Shown piece by piece: positions 43,112-52,402 of a stretch of 64,000 bases of DNA; the first letter of the stretch is position 1, and every line of letters begins with the position of its first letter. Position numbers and translations under genes: made by a program. The stretch covers positions 124,001-188,000 of the forward strand of contig NZ_JAMJXC010000009.1 in NCBI RefSeq assembly GCF_023571765.1, given 5' to 3'. Below the pieces are notes generated by a model that was not told the origin of the DNA, did not search any database, and saw only the letters and a program-made list of their open reading frames with translations. This stretch comes from Xanthobacter aminoxidans (lineage in GTDB: Bacteria > Pseudomonadota > Alphaproteobacteria > Rhizobiales > Xanthobacteraceae).

Positions 43112-43924
43112 ATGGAACTCGAACTCGAAGGGAAGGTGGCCCTCGTCACCGGCGGTGGCATGGGAGTCGGGCGCGCCATCTGCAAGCGCCTCGCGGCCGA
43201 AGGCGCGCGGGTCGCGGTCAACGACATCCTGCCGGAACGCTGTGCGGCGGTCGCGGCCGAGATCGCCGAGGCCGGCGGCACGGCGCTGGCGGTGCCGTTC
43301 GACATCATCGACCTTGACGCCGCCCGTGCGGGCGTGGCCCGGATCGCAGAAGCGCTCGGTCCTGTGGACATTCTCGTCAACAATGCCGGCGTGGTGCCGG
43401 AGCGGCGCACCGGAGAGATCGGCATGCCGACCTTCCGGGAGATGGCGCCGCATTTCTGGAAGAAGATCGTCGATCTCAACTATTATGGCGTCATGAACTG
43501 CGTGGCCGCCGTGGCGGATTCCATGGTGGAGCGGCGCGCCGGCAAGATCGTGTCGATGGTGTCGGACGCCGGCCGTGTCGGCGAACCGCGCATGGCAGTC
43601 TATTCGGGGGCAAAGGCCGCCATCATCGGTTTCTCCCGCGCCATCGCCAAGGAGCTGGGGCCGCACGGCATCACGGTCAATGCCGTGTCCCTGTCGGCGG
43701 TCGCCCACGAAAATCCCATCGCCGGCTTCCAGAAGCTGACGGCGACGGTGGAGAGCGATGAGACCCTGCGCAAGGTGCTGCGCAACTACCCCATCGGCGA
43801 AGGCCTGGGCCGCCTGACCCGGCCGGAGGACGCGGCTGACGCGGTCGCCTTTCTGGCCTCTGCCCGCGCCGCCTACATCACCGGTCAGGTGCTGGGAGTG
43901 AATGGCGGCTTCGTCATGGTCTGA
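43112..43924 (+). CDS. SDR-family oxidoreductase (BadH-like)
   Basis: A 270-residue SDR with ALVTGGGMGVGRAIC, DILVNNAGVVPE, and MVSDAGRVGEP...YSGAKAA. The C-terminal YITGQVLGVNGGFVM end and the SDAGRVG stretch recall 2-hydroxycyclohexanecarboxyl-CoA dehydrogenase BadH, which makes the BadI substrate. That similarity is from memory and moderate. It lies four bases after the thiolase gene and 42 bases before the CaiB gene. Confidence 0.9.
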   Translation: MELELEGKVALVTGGGMGVGRAICKRLAAEGARVAVNDILPERCAAVAAEIAEAGGTALAVPFDIIDLDAARAGVARIAEALGPVDILVNNAGVVPERRTGEIGMPTFREMAPHFWKKIVDLNYYGVMNCVAAVADSMVERRAGKIVSMVSDAGRVGEPRMAVYSGAKAAIIGFSRAIAKELGPHGITVNAVSLSAVAHENPIAGFQKLTATVESDETLRKVLRNYPIGEGLGRLTRPEDAADAVAFLASARAAYITGQVLGVNGGFVMV

Positions 43925-43966
43925 GCCGCGCGCGGCAACGCACGGCGGATGAGGAGGATCTCCAGG

Positions 43967-45070
43967 ATGGATGCTCGCGAGGGGCAGGACGCGTCGCGCC
44001 CGGAGGGGGGAGCTTTGCCCCTGCGTGGACTGAAGGTGGTCGATTTCTCGACCCTTCTGCCCGGCCCGTTCGCCACGCTGATGCTGGCAGAGGCTGGCGC
44101 GGACGTGGTCAAGATCGAGCGTCCGGGCAAGGGCGACGAGATGCGCGGCTACGAGCCGCGCGTCGGGCCGGACAGCGCCATATTCGCGCTGCTCAATCGC
44201 GGCAAGGCCAGCGTTGCGCTGGATCTGAAGTCCCCGGACGGTCTTGCACAGGCAAAGGAGCTTGCGCGCGGCGCGGATATCCTCGTCGAGCAGTTCCGTC
44301 CCGGCGTCATGGCGCGGCTCGGCCTCTCCTACGAAGCGCTTTCGGCGGAAAATCCGCGTCTCATCTATTGCTCCATCACGGGTTACGGACAGGACGGTCC
44401 GAAGGCGCATGTCGCCGCGCACGACATGAACTACGGCGCCGACGCGGGGCTCCTCTCGCTGGTGTCCGACAGCGACGGCACCCCGTCGCTTCTGCCGATC
44501 CCGCTGGCCGATATCGGCGGGGGAACCTATCCCGCCATCATCAACATTCTGATGGCCGTGATCGAGCGCACCCAGACCGGGCGCGGGCGGCATCTCGATA
44601 TCTCCATGACGGACAATCTGTTCCCGTTCCTCTACTGGACGCTCGCCGGCGTCGCGGCTGGCCAATGGCCGTCGCCCAATGGCGAACTCATCACCGGCGG
44701 CTCGCCCCGCTATGCCATCTATCGCACCGCCGATGGCCGGCACCTGGCGGCGGCTCCCCTGGAGGATCAGTTCTGGCGGACCTTCTGCGCGGTGCTCGGC
44801 CTGAGCGAGAACGCGAGCAAGGCCGACGTGGCGACGGCCGTGGCGGCGCGCCCCTCGGGCGACCTCATAGCCGCATTCGCCGGCAAGGACGCCTGCGTGT
44901 CGCTCGTCGCCTCCATCAAGGAAGCCATGGCCGACCCTCATGTCGCCGCCCGCGACCTCTTTCGCCGCCGCATTGCGAGCAAGGCCGGAACGATCGCCGC
45001 GTTGCCGCTGCCGCTCGTGGAAGCCTACCGCGATCCTGAAGAGACGAAGCCGTTTCCCGATCTCGGGTGA
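43967..45070 (+). CDS. CaiB/BaiF family CoA-transferase (short)
   Basis: A 367-residue class III CoA-transferase with LKVVDFSTLLPGPFATLMLA, GADVVKIERPGKGDE, IYCSITGYGQDGP and RHLDISMTDNLFPFL. It is shorter than the usual 400 residues and close to the alpha-methylacyl-CoA racemase (AMACR) branch, in which GYGQDGP is common; it could epimerise an alpha-methylacyl-CoA rather than transfer CoA. GAGGAGG lies nine bases before the ATG at 43967. It precedes a binding-protein gene. Confidence 0.9.
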   Translation: MDAREGQDASRPEGGALPLRGLKVVDFSTLLPGPFATLMLAEAGADVVKIERPGKGDEMRGYEPRVGPDSAIFALLNRGKASVALDLKSPDGLAQAKELARGADILVEQFRPGVMARLGLSYEALSAENPRLIYCSITGYGQDGPKAHVAAHDMNYGADAGLLSLVSDSDGTPSLLPIPLADIGGGTYPAIINILMAVIERTQTGRGRHLDISMTDNLFPFLYWTLAGVAAGQWPSPNGELITGGSPRYAIYRTADGRHLAAAPLEDQFWRTFCAVLGLSENASKADVATAVAARPSGDLIAAFAGKDACVSLVASIKEAMADPHVAARDLFRRRIASKAGTIAALPLPLVEAYRDPEETKPFPDLG

Positions 45071-45147
45071 CGGCGCAAAGGGTTGAAGGGCGCGCAGTCG
45101 CCCGTGCCCGAGAAAAACGAAAAGAAAACAACGGTGGAGGAAACGCC

Positions 45148-46374
45148 ATGTCCAGGAGCAAGCATCCCATAGGATTCACGCTGTTGACCCTCGGCGCGCT
45201 TATCGCCTGGGCCGACATCGCCCAGGCACAGGTCTCCGACGATATCGTCAAGATCGGGGTGCTCGACGGTCTTTCAGGCCCTTATGCCGACCTGCAGGGC
45301 CCGGGGGACGTGGTGGCCGCCCGGATGGCGGTGGAGGATTTCGGCGGCAAGGTGCTCGGCAAGCCGGTGGAAGTGGTTGCCGGTGATCTCCAGCACAAGG
45401 TGGACGTCGGCAGCACCATCGCGCGTCGCTGGTACGATCAGGAGAAGGTGGACGCCATCTTCGGCCTCGGCGATTCCGCCGTCGCTCTGGCGGTTCAGGA
45501 CATCACCCGCGAGAAGGATCGGATCAACATCGTCATCGCGGCGGGGACGCCGGCGCTGACGGGCAAGAACTGCTCGCCGAACGGCATCCACTGGACTTAC
45601 GACAATTACGCCATTCCGCGCGCCACGGCTCTGGCGACCCTGAAGGATGGCGGGAACACCTGGTTCTTCATCACCGCGGACTACGCCTTTGGCCAGTCGC
45701 TTGAGGAGAGCACGCGCCGGGTGGTGGAGGGCAGCGGCGGAAAGGTCGTGGGGGGCGTCCGCGCGCCCATTAATACCACAGACTTCTCATCCTTCATCCT
45801 TCAGGCGCAGGCATCGGGCGCGAAGGTGATCGGCCTTGCCAATGCCGGCGCCGATATGACCAACACGATGAAGCAGCTCGTGGAATTCGGTGTCGCGGGG
45901 AATCGGCAGCGGCCCGTCGGTCTGCTGGTGACACTCACCGATGTGCACAGCCTCGGCCTCAAGGCCGCCCAGGGGCTGACCTTCACCGAGGCCTTCTACT
46001 GGGACCAGACGCCGGAGACGCGGGCCTTTTCCAAACGTTTCCAGGCCATTCACGGCAAGCCTCCGACCATGATGCAGGCGAGCATATATGGCGCTGTCAT
46101 GCACTATCTCAAGGCGGTCCAGGGTACCGGCACGGACGGTGCCAAGCCGGTGATGGCAAAGATGAAGGCCACGCCCATCAACGATTTCATGACGAAAAAC
46201 GGCGAAGTGCGGGCGGATGGGCGCGTCATCCGGGACCTTTATCTGTTCCGCGTGAAGAAGCCGGAGGAGTCGAAGGGCGAATGGGACCTGCTGGAGCAGG
46301 TCGCGACCATCCCCGGCAAGGATGCGTTTCGCCCGATGAGCGAGGGGGGCTGCCCCCTGGTCTCCGGCCAGTGA
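45148..46374 (+). CDS. ABC transporter substrate-binding protein (LivK type)
   Basis: A 408-residue exported type-I periplasmic-binding protein with signal peptide FTLLTLGALIAWADIAQA, then DIVKIGVLDGLSGPYADLQG. It is a close paralogue of 31327-32541 (AVEDFGGKVLGKPVEVV; VRADGRVIRDLYLFRVK; DAFRPMSEGGCPL). Its ligand is presumably the acid degraded by this operon. GGTGGAGG precedes the ATG at 45148. No permease is adjacent, and the LivHMGF set at 54915-58292 may serve it. Confidence 0.92.
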   Translation: MSRSKHPIGFTLLTLGALIAWADIAQAQVSDDIVKIGVLDGLSGPYADLQGPGDVVAARMAVEDFGGKVLGKPVEVVAGDLQHKVDVGSTIARRWYDQEKVDAIFGLGDSAVALAVQDITREKDRINIVIAAGTPALTGKNCSPNGIHWTYDNYAIPRATALATLKDGGNTWFFITADYAFGQSLEESTRRVVEGSGGKVVGGVRAPINTTDFSSFILQAQASGAKVIGLANAGADMTNTMKQLVEFGVAGNRQRPVGLLVTLTDVHSLGLKAAQGLTFTEAFYWDQTPETRAFSKRFQAIHGKPPTMMQASIYGAVMHYLKAVQGTGTDGAKPVMAKMKATPINDFMTKNGEVRADGRVIRDLYLFRVKKPEESKGEWDLLEQVATIPGKDAFRPMSEGGCPLVSGQ

Positions 46375-46495
46375 GGATCTGAACGGCGGGGTGCGGCCCA
46401 TCCACCAATGCTTCGAACCGGCGGCGGCGCGCCGCCGGTCCTGTTCCGACGCCGGCGACCGACGACGCCGGCGGTCTTCAGCGAGTCCTTCTCCG

Positions 46496-48373
46496 ATGCC
46501 AGCCCACGCCAGCTTTCCCCATCTCTTCACACCGCTCCAGCTCAGGGCGAAAACGGCGCGCAATCGGTTGATCGTACCGGCCATGGCGACCCATTTCGCC
46601 GAGCCTGACGGTTCGGCGGGCGAGCGCCTTGCCGCTTATCTGGAGGCCCGCGCCGAGGGCGGCTTTGGGATCGTGGTGACGGAGAATATCGGTGTGCACC
46701 CGGGAGGGCGGGTGATGGCCCGAATGCTTATGGCGGAGGATGAGTCCCGGATCGCGGGCCTCGCGCGCCTCGCCACGGCGATCCGCGGCCATGGGGCCCT
46801 CGCCATCGGGCAGATCAACCACGGCGGCCGGCAAACCTCCAGCCGCCTGACCGGGCAGGAGCTTGTCGCCCCCTCGGCAATCGCATGCCCGCTGATGCGT
46901 GAAATGCCCCGGGCATTGTCGGCGGACGAGATTCCCGCGTTGCAGGAGGCCTATGTGGCGGCGGCGGGGAGGCTGGAGAAGGCGGGATTTGACGGCGTGG
47001 AGATCCATGCCGCCCATGGCTATCTGGCCGCCTCTTTCCTTTCCGCCTATTCCAACCGGCGCGAGGATGCCTATGGCGGCTCGCCGGAGAACCGCCTGCG
47101 CTTCCTTGCGGGCATCGTCGCGGGCATTCGGGTCCGTTGCAGTCCCGACTTTCTTCTCTTCGTGCGCATGAGCGTGGAGGAATTCGTCCCGGATGGACTC
47201 GTTCCGGCGGACGTCGTGGCGATCTCCCGGCAACTGGAGGCGCTGGGGTGCGACGTGATCTCCCTGTCCGTGGGCGTCTATGAATCCTACAACCAACTGA
47301 CCATGTTGTCCGGCGAGCCGGAAGGCCCCTGGCTGGACCGCGCCGGCGTGGTGCGGCGGGCCATCGGCATTCCGGTGGTGGGGGTCGGTCGCATCAAGCG
47401 CCCGGAACGCGCAGAGGCGGCGCTGGCGGAAGGCAAGATCGACCTCGCGGCGATCGGGCGTGGATCGATCACCGATCCGGATTTTCCGAACCGTTTGTAC
47501 CGAGGCGCGGGGCCGGCGGCGGTTGCTTGCATGTCGTGCAATCTCTGCCTCGGCCGCAGCGCACGACCGGAGATGATCTGCCCGGTCAATCCCTTCGTCG
47601 GCCGCGAGCGAGATCTGGCTCCGCCCGCCCCGAAACAGGGCATGCGGCTGCTGGTGCAGGGCGCCGGCTTCGCGGCCCTCACGGCCGCCTGGCTCGCGGC
47701 GCGCCGGGGCCTTGATGTCACTTTGGCCCATGGCGCGCAGCCGCTCGGAGGCATGCAGGCGTGGCGCAGCCGGGTGCCGGGTCAGGCGGAATATGCTGTC
47801 GCCGTGCGTGCGGTCGTGGAACGCGCCCGCGCCGAGGGCGTGGACATCCGGCCCGGCAGAGTGGCCCCCGCAGGTTTCGACCTGATCTGGCGCGAGCGCC
47901 GCCTCGAGCCGGCTCGCATCGATGCGGCATCGGCGTCAAAGACGGTTGTGACCGCCTACGCCGTGCTTGCCGACACAGCGGGCTCGATCAAGGGCCGCGT
48001 GCTGGTTGCCGGGGATGACCTTGCCGCCGTGGATGCGGCCCTGCTCTTGGCGGATCGAGGCCTCGCCGTCACGCTCCGCACTCCTGCGCGGGACATCGGG
48101 TTTGACGCTCATCCGGGCTTTCGCGTTCTCAACCGCCGACTGCTGCTGGAGCGCGGGGCGCAAATTGACATATCGGTCGCTGATCCCTGCGATCACGTGC
48201 AGAACTTCGATGCTGTCGTTGTCGGCAGGCTCGACGCTGCGTCTTCGGCCGATCCCCAGCTCTGGCACACCGACTGGGGAAATCCGGCCGATGCCCAGAT
48301 CGACGATTGCTACGAACCGGGCGCCCTGGCTCAAGCCGTCTATCGGGCCGTAGAGCTGACGCAATCCTTTTGA
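46496..48373 (+). CDS. Old-Yellow-Enzyme-type NADH:flavin oxidoreductase with degenerate FAD domain
   Basis: A 625-residue 2,4-dienoyl-CoA-reductase-like protein. The N-terminal FMN TIM barrel has IGQINHGGRQTSSR and HAAHGYLAASFLSAYSNRR. A [4Fe-4S] motif (CMSCNLCLGRSARPEMIC) follows near residue 350. The C-terminal FAD/NAD domain is abnormal: GAGFAALTAAWLA replaces the usual GxGxxG, and GRVLVAGDDLAAVDAA replaces the second nucleotide site. It may reduce an enoyl- or dienoyl-CoA with reduced coupling to NAD(P)H, or take electrons elsewhere. The ATG at 46496 is chosen because upstream frame is low complexity. It is the last gene of the 37562-48373 operon. Confidence 0.9.
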   Translation: MPAHASFPHLFTPLQLRAKTARNRLIVPAMATHFAEPDGSAGERLAAYLEARAEGGFGIVVTENIGVHPGGRVMARMLMAEDESRIAGLARLATAIRGHGALAIGQINHGGRQTSSRLTGQELVAPSAIACPLMREMPRALSADEIPALQEAYVAAAGRLEKAGFDGVEIHAAHGYLAASFLSAYSNRREDAYGGSPENRLRFLAGIVAGIRVRCSPDFLLFVRMSVEEFVPDGLVPADVVAISRQLEALGCDVISLSVGVYESYNQLTMLSGEPEGPWLDRAGVVRRAIGIPVVGVGRIKRPERAEAALAEGKIDLAAIGRGSITDPDFPNRLYRGAGPAAVACMSCNLCLGRSARPEMICPVNPFVGRERDLAPPAPKQGMRLLVQGAGFAALTAAWLAARRGLDVTLAHGAQPLGGMQAWRSRVPGQAEYAVAVRAVVERARAEGVDIRPGRVAPAGFDLIWRERRLEPARIDAASASKTVVTAYAVLADTAGSIKGRVLVAGDDLAAVDAALLLADRGLAVTLRTPARDIGFDAHPGFRVLNRRLLLERGAQIDISVADPCDHVQNFDAVVVGRLDAASSADPQLWHTDWGNPADAQIDDCYEPGALAQAVYRAVELTQSF

Positions 48374-48775
48374 CATCCGTCGGTTTGCGACGGTGAGCTT
48401 TAGATCATAGAGCGGCAGAATGCGGTAGGGCCGGCCGTTCTCCCCCTCCCGTGAAGCCAAATTCGGCCAGCGGCCGATCTCAGGTTCAAGCGCCCTGACG
48501 TGATCGGCGGGAGCGCCATCGGCTCGCACCGCACCCTCCGCCGGTGTCCAGCAGAAGCGCGCCCCTTGGACAGGAAACCAGCGCCAGCGAGATCGACACT
48601 GCGACGTGCCGGCCGGACCGCACCGAGCTCCGGCCGGTTTGCGCTCGGGGGCACTTCCCCCTTGCGGTGCGCAGTTTGATCCGATACCCCTACTATAAAG
48701 ATATAAAACTTACTCACGAGTTTTGCGGTCGCCTTGAACTGCGGAACCGATGAGTTTTGATGGGGAGGAGCGGGT
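48374..48775. other. Intergenic region with AT-rich promoter-like segment
   Basis: This 402-base gap precedes the LivK-type gene at 48776. The first 300 bases show no gene or repeat. Positions 48676-48720 are AT-rich: TTGATC, 17 bases, then AGATAT, followed by AAACTTACTCACG. This may be the promoter and operator of the downstream gene. Confidence 0.35.
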
Positions 48776-49945
48776 ATGGTTCGGATGGGATCAGGAGGAG
48801 GCGCGCTGCTCGCGGGCGCCGCCATGGCGCTGTTGCTCGCGCCGGTTGGCGCCGTGCGGGCCCAGACGCCGGTCAAGATCGGTGTGGTGGAAGGCCTGAG
48901 CGGACCGCCGGCCATCGTCGACTTCGGCGAGAGCTACCTGCAAGGCGTCAAGCTGGCGCTGGAAGACTACAAGGCGAAGGGTGGCAAGACGCCAATAGAG
49001 CTTGTGGTCTATGATGACGAGGCCAATCCCCAGCGCGCTGTTTCGGTGGTCCAGCGCCTGATCCAGAACGATGGCGTCGCTGGCGTCATCGGCACGGTGT
49101 CGAGCGGCAATGTCATGGCCTTTGCCCCCGTGCTCCAGCGCGCCGGCGTGCCGCTCATCGCCGGGCCGTCAGCCGCCACGGACATCACCACCAAGTTCAT
49201 CGACCAGAAGCCGAGCTTCATCTTCCGCTGCTCGATGATCGAGAAATACCAGATCGACGCGATCCTCGATTGGGCGGTGAAGAACTACAAGAAGATCGGC
49301 CTGCTGCACTCGACCACCGGCTACGGCAACTTCGCCGCACAGGAGGCGACCGCCGGCCTGAAGGCGCGCGGCGTGGAGCTTGCGGCAGTCGAGGCGGCAG
49401 CGCCGGGCGTCAACGACCTGACGCCACAGATGATCAAGATGCGCGATGCCGGCGTCGATCTCATCCTGCACTTTCACGAGTCGTTCGAGCTGCCGTATCG
49501 GCCCCTGCCGCGGCTCGACTACAAGCCGACCTTCGCCGGCAACTGGGGCCTCTCCTCGCTGAAGGTGAAGGACATCGTGGGCGTCGAAGCCATCCAGGGC
49601 ACCGCCATGGGCCAGGCTCTCGACCTCTCCGATCCGAAGGCGCAGGCCTTCAACAAGCGCATGACCGAGAAATACGGCAAGGACTATCGCTGGCCGGTGG
49701 TCGCCGCGCTCGGCTATGACGCGGGCCAGATCATGTTCGCCGCCGTGGACAAGGTCGGCAAGTCGGACCCGGCGAAGCTGCGGGATGCCATCGAGAACAT
49801 CGACGGCGTCCAGGCGGTCTCCGCCACGCCGGCGAAGCCGTTCGGGCCGAACGACCACGAATGCCTCGGCCAGGGCGACATCTTCCTCGGCATCTGGAAG
49901 GGCGACACGGTGGTGCCCGCGCCGAAGCTGATGCCCCAGAAGTAG
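48776..49945 (+). CDS. ABC transporter substrate-binding protein (LivK type)
   Basis: A 389-residue exported protein. The signal peptide covers about residues 1-30 (LLAGAAMALLLAPVGAVRAQ), then VKIGVVEGLSGPPAIVDFGE and FIDQKPSFIFRCS, in the branched-chain/aromatic-acid binding protein family. It is a different branch from the pair at 31327 and 45148. GGGAGGAG precedes the ATG. It is the nearest binding protein to the LivH-LivM/G-LivF genes at 54915-58292, so it is the likely partner. A TetR gene converges on it. Confidence 0.92.
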   Translation: MVRMGSGGGALLAGAAMALLLAPVGAVRAQTPVKIGVVEGLSGPPAIVDFGESYLQGVKLALEDYKAKGGKTPIELVVYDDEANPQRAVSVVQRLIQNDGVAGVIGTVSSGNVMAFAPVLQRAGVPLIAGPSAATDITTKFIDQKPSFIFRCSMIEKYQIDAILDWAVKNYKKIGLLHSTTGYGNFAAQEATAGLKARGVELAAVEAAAPGVNDLTPQMIKMRDAGVDLILHFHESFELPYRPLPRLDYKPTFAGNWGLSSLKVKDIVGVEAIQGTAMGQALDLSDPKAQAFNKRMTEKYGKDYRWPVVAALGYDAGQIMFAAVDKVGKSDPAKLRDAIENIDGVQAVSATPAKPFGPNDHECLGQGDIFLGIWKGDTVVPAPKLMPQK

Positions 49946-49957
49946 CCGCGCCGTTCG

Positions 49958-49985
49958 GCCGCCGGGGCGATCACGGTCCGGCGGC
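49958..49985. terminator. Candidate terminator between convergent genes
   Basis: GCCGCCGG and CCGGCGGC form an 8-bp GC stem with a 12-base loop, 13 bases after the LivK-type stop and 14 bases before the TetR stop. No U-run is present. Confidence 0.45.
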
Positions 49986-49998
49986 GCGAGGGGAGGGA

Positions 49999-50679
49999 TC
50001 AGGCCTGTGACTTCGCTCTCTTGCGCGTGGGCTTCGGCGACGCCGGGGCCGCAAGGCCGGAGATCAGGAGAGCCGCGAAGCTCTCCATGATCTCCTCCGG
50101 CGTGTTGGGGCCGGAATCCCGATACCAGGCCGGAATCCAGTTGACCACGCCGAGGGCGAACAGGCTCGCGAGCTTCGGGTCGCAGGGGCCGATGGAGCCG
50201 TCGGCGACGCCAAGGGCGATCAGTTCCTTCGTGGCGGCGCTGATGCGCTTTCGGCGCGCCACCACGTTCGCGCGATCTTCAGGTGCCAGCGAATCCACGT
50301 CGGTGAGCACCGGGCAGTTTCCAAGGTCGCCGAAGATGCCTTCCATGTAGCGACGCAGGTAGATGATCAGCTTTTCGAGGCCCGTCCCGTCATGGGCCGC
50401 GGCGAGGGCGAGGCCCGCCTCGCCATTGTCCATGGCCACCTGGTGGCAGGCGTAGAGCAGCTCCTGCTTGCTCTTGAAATACTGGTAGAGCGTCGGCTTC
50501 GACACGCCGAGAACCGACGCCACATCATCCATGGACGTGTTGGCGAAGCCGCGGCGGTTGAAGGCGGATGCCGCCACCCGCAGCACCGCCTCGCGCTTGC
50601 GACGGCGCTGCTCGTCTCTGTCGAAGGCCGCACGCCCCGGCGCGGGAGCGCGGGTCGCCGCGCTGGGAGTGTCACTCAT
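49999..50679 (-). CDS. TetR-family transcriptional regulator
   Basis: A 226-residue regulator with helix-turn-helix residues about 26-72 (RREAVLRVAASAFNRRGFAN-like segment, SMDDVASVLGVSKPTLYQYF, KSKQELLY), an all-helical ligand domain (AAAHDGTGLEKLIIYLRRYM), and a basic C-terminal tail (KPTRKRAKSQ). The ATG at 50679 is divergent from the CoA-ligase operon at 50846, so it probably represses that operon from the AT-rich intergenic site at 50780-50830. Confidence 0.93.
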   Translation of the reverse strand: MSDTPSAATRAPAPGRAAFDRDEQRRRKREAVLRVAASAFNRRGFANTSMDDVASVLGVSKPTLYQYFKSKQELLYACHQVAMDNGEAGLALAAAHDGTGLEKLIIYLRRYMEGIFGDLGNCPVLTDVDSLAPEDRANVVARRKRISAATKELIALGVADGSIGPCDPKLASLFALGVVNWIPAWYRDSGPNTPEEIMESFAALLISGLAAPASPKPTRKRAKSQA

Positions 50680-50845
50680 GAACTGGCAGGTCCTGCTTTC
50701 GGCGATAACGAGGAGCGGCTTCCCGGAGAACGCATCCGGCGCGCCGACCTCCGAACAAATACTGTGTCGCATGCTTGCATAAAACTCACAAAACAGCTAG
50801 CCTGACTCATCAGTAAATATAACTACTAAATGGTAGGGAGGGCCG
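50680..50845. promoter_or_regulatory. Divergent regulatory region of TetR and ligase operon
   Basis: The last 70 bases before the ligase are AT-rich (AAAACTCACAAAACAGC, AGTAAATATAACTACTAAA), in contrast with flanking DNA. GTAGGGAGG precedes the ligase ATG. This is the natural place for the ligase promoter and TetR operator; the exact boxes are not assigned. Confidence 0.4.
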
Positions 50846-52402
50846 ATGAGCATCGCCACGCTCATCCTGCAGACCGCGCGACGCCTGCCGGACAAACCCG
50901 CGATCACCGACGCCAACGGTACCCTCACCTACGCCGCCTTCGCCGATCGGTCGGCCCGGATCGCCGGCGGCTTGCGCGCGATGGATCTCAAGCCGGGCGC
51001 GCGTGTCGTGCTGTTCATGGAGAACACCGGCGCTTTCTTCGAATGCCTCTTCGGCTGCTGGATCGCCGGCCTGTGCGCCGTGCCGGTCAACGCCAAGCTG
51101 CATCCGCGCGAGGTGATCGGCATCGCGGCAGATGCGGAGGCCGAAGCGCTCTTCACCACGCCCGGCCTGTCCGAGGCCCTTGCGGCCGAGATCGATGCCC
51201 TCGCCCAGCTCGCGATCATAACGACCGGCTCCGAGGCCTATGCGCGCCTTGTCGCCGCCGAGCCCATCGCCTGCGAGGATGCGGCGCCGGAAGAACGCGC
51301 CTGGCTGTTCTACACCTCCGGCACCACCGGCAAGCCCAAGGGCGCGATGCTCAGCCATCGCAACCTCCTGGCCATGTCGCTCGCCTACTATGCCGATGTC
51401 GATCCCATCGACACCGATGACACCCACATCGCATGCGCGCCGGTCTCCCACGGCGCGGGCCTCTACGCCTTGCCCTTCCTGATGAAGGGGGCGCATCAGG
51501 TGGTGCTGCCGGGCTTCGATGTGGAGGAGGTGCTGGAGGCCATCGCGCGCTACAGCAAGGTCGCGCTTTTCGCCGCCCCCACCATGCTCACGCGCATGGT
51601 GAACCATCCGGCGACGCTCTGCGCGGATCTGTCCAACCTAAAGACCATCTACTATGGCGGCGCACCCATGTACGTCGCCGACCTGAAGCAGGCCCTGCGC
51701 GTCATCGGCCCGAAGCTGTGCCAGATCTTCGGCCAGGGCGAATCCCCCATGACCATCACCTTGCTGCCGAAGGCGCTGCATGTGCGCGCCGATGGTGCTC
51801 CGGCCGACGACGCCGTGCTGGGCTCCTGCGGCTTCCCCCGCTCCGGGCAGGAGGTGCGGGTGGTCGACGAGAACGGGCATGATCTCCCGCCCGGCGAGGT
51901 GGGCGAGGTCATCACCCGCAGCGATTGCGTGATGGAAGGCTACTGGAACAACCCCGCCGGCACGGCAGCCGCCCTGCGCGACGGCTGGCTCTACACCGGC
52001 GATGTCGGCAGCCTCGACGCGCGCGGCTACCTCACGCTGCGCGACCGCTCCAAGGACCTCATCATCTCCGGCGGCAGCAACATCTATCCCCGCGAGGTGG
52101 AGGAGGTGCTGCTGCGCCATGAAGGCGTGCTGGAGGTGTCCGTCATCGGCGCGCCTCATCCCGACTGGGGCGAGGAGGTGGTGGCGTTCGTCGCCGTGCG
52201 CCCGGGGGCGGAGGTCGACTCTTCCGAGCTGGACCAGCTCTGCCTCGACAACATCGCCCGCTTCAAGCGACCCAAGCGCTACCGCTTCGAGGCGGCGCTG
52301 CCGAAGAACAACTACGGCAAGATCCTCAAGACCGAGCTGCGCCGCCGGCTTGCCGAGGCCGATGCCGCAGCGGGTGTCCAGGACCAGGGAGCCACCTCAT
52401 GA
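50846..52402 (+). CDS. AMP-forming acyl-CoA ligase
   Basis: A 518-residue adenylate-forming enzyme with LFYTSGTTGKPKGAMLSHR, YYGGAPMYVADLKQAL, IFGQGESPMTIT, DRSKDLIISGGSNIYPREVE and NNYGKILKTELRRR. The GQGESPMTIT motif is shared with long-chain/aromatic acyl-CoA ligases. It activates the transported acid as acyl-CoA. Its stop overlaps the thiolase ATG by four bases (52399-52402), and the operon continues to livF. Confidence 0.94.
   Translation: MSIATLILQTARRLPDKPAITDANGTLTYAAFADRSARIAGGLRAMDLKPGARVVLFMENTGAFFECLFGCWIAGLCAVPVNAKLHPREVIGIAADAEAEALFTTPGLSEALAAEIDALAQLAIITTGSEAYARLVAAEPIACEDAAPEERAWLFYTSGTTGKPKGAMLSHRNLLAMSLAYYADVDPIDTDDTHIACAPVSHGAGLYALPFLMKGAHQVVLPGFDVEEVLEAIARYSKVALFAAPTMLTRMVNHPATLCADLSNLKTIYYGGAPMYVADLKQALRVIGPKLCQIFGQGESPMTITLLPKALHVRADGAPADDAVLGSCGFPRSGQEVRVVDENGHDLPPGEVGEVITRSDCVMEGYWNNPAGTAAALRDGWLYTGDVGSLDARGYLTLRDRSKDLIISGGSNIYPREVEEVLLRHEGVLEVSVIGAPHPDWGEEVVAFVAVRPGAEVDSSELDQLCLDNIARFKRPKRYRFEAALPKNNYGKILKTELRRRLAEADAAAGVQDQGATS

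Noticed and set aside
43058-44941. 627-codon open frame on the minus strand
   Set aside because: Antisense to an SDR and a CaiB gene with intact motifs; no recognisable domain.
48400-48915. 171-codon minus-strand open frame across an intergenic region
   Set aside because: Overlaps the signal peptide of the LivK-type gene on the opposite strand; no start signal, domain or neighbour supports it.
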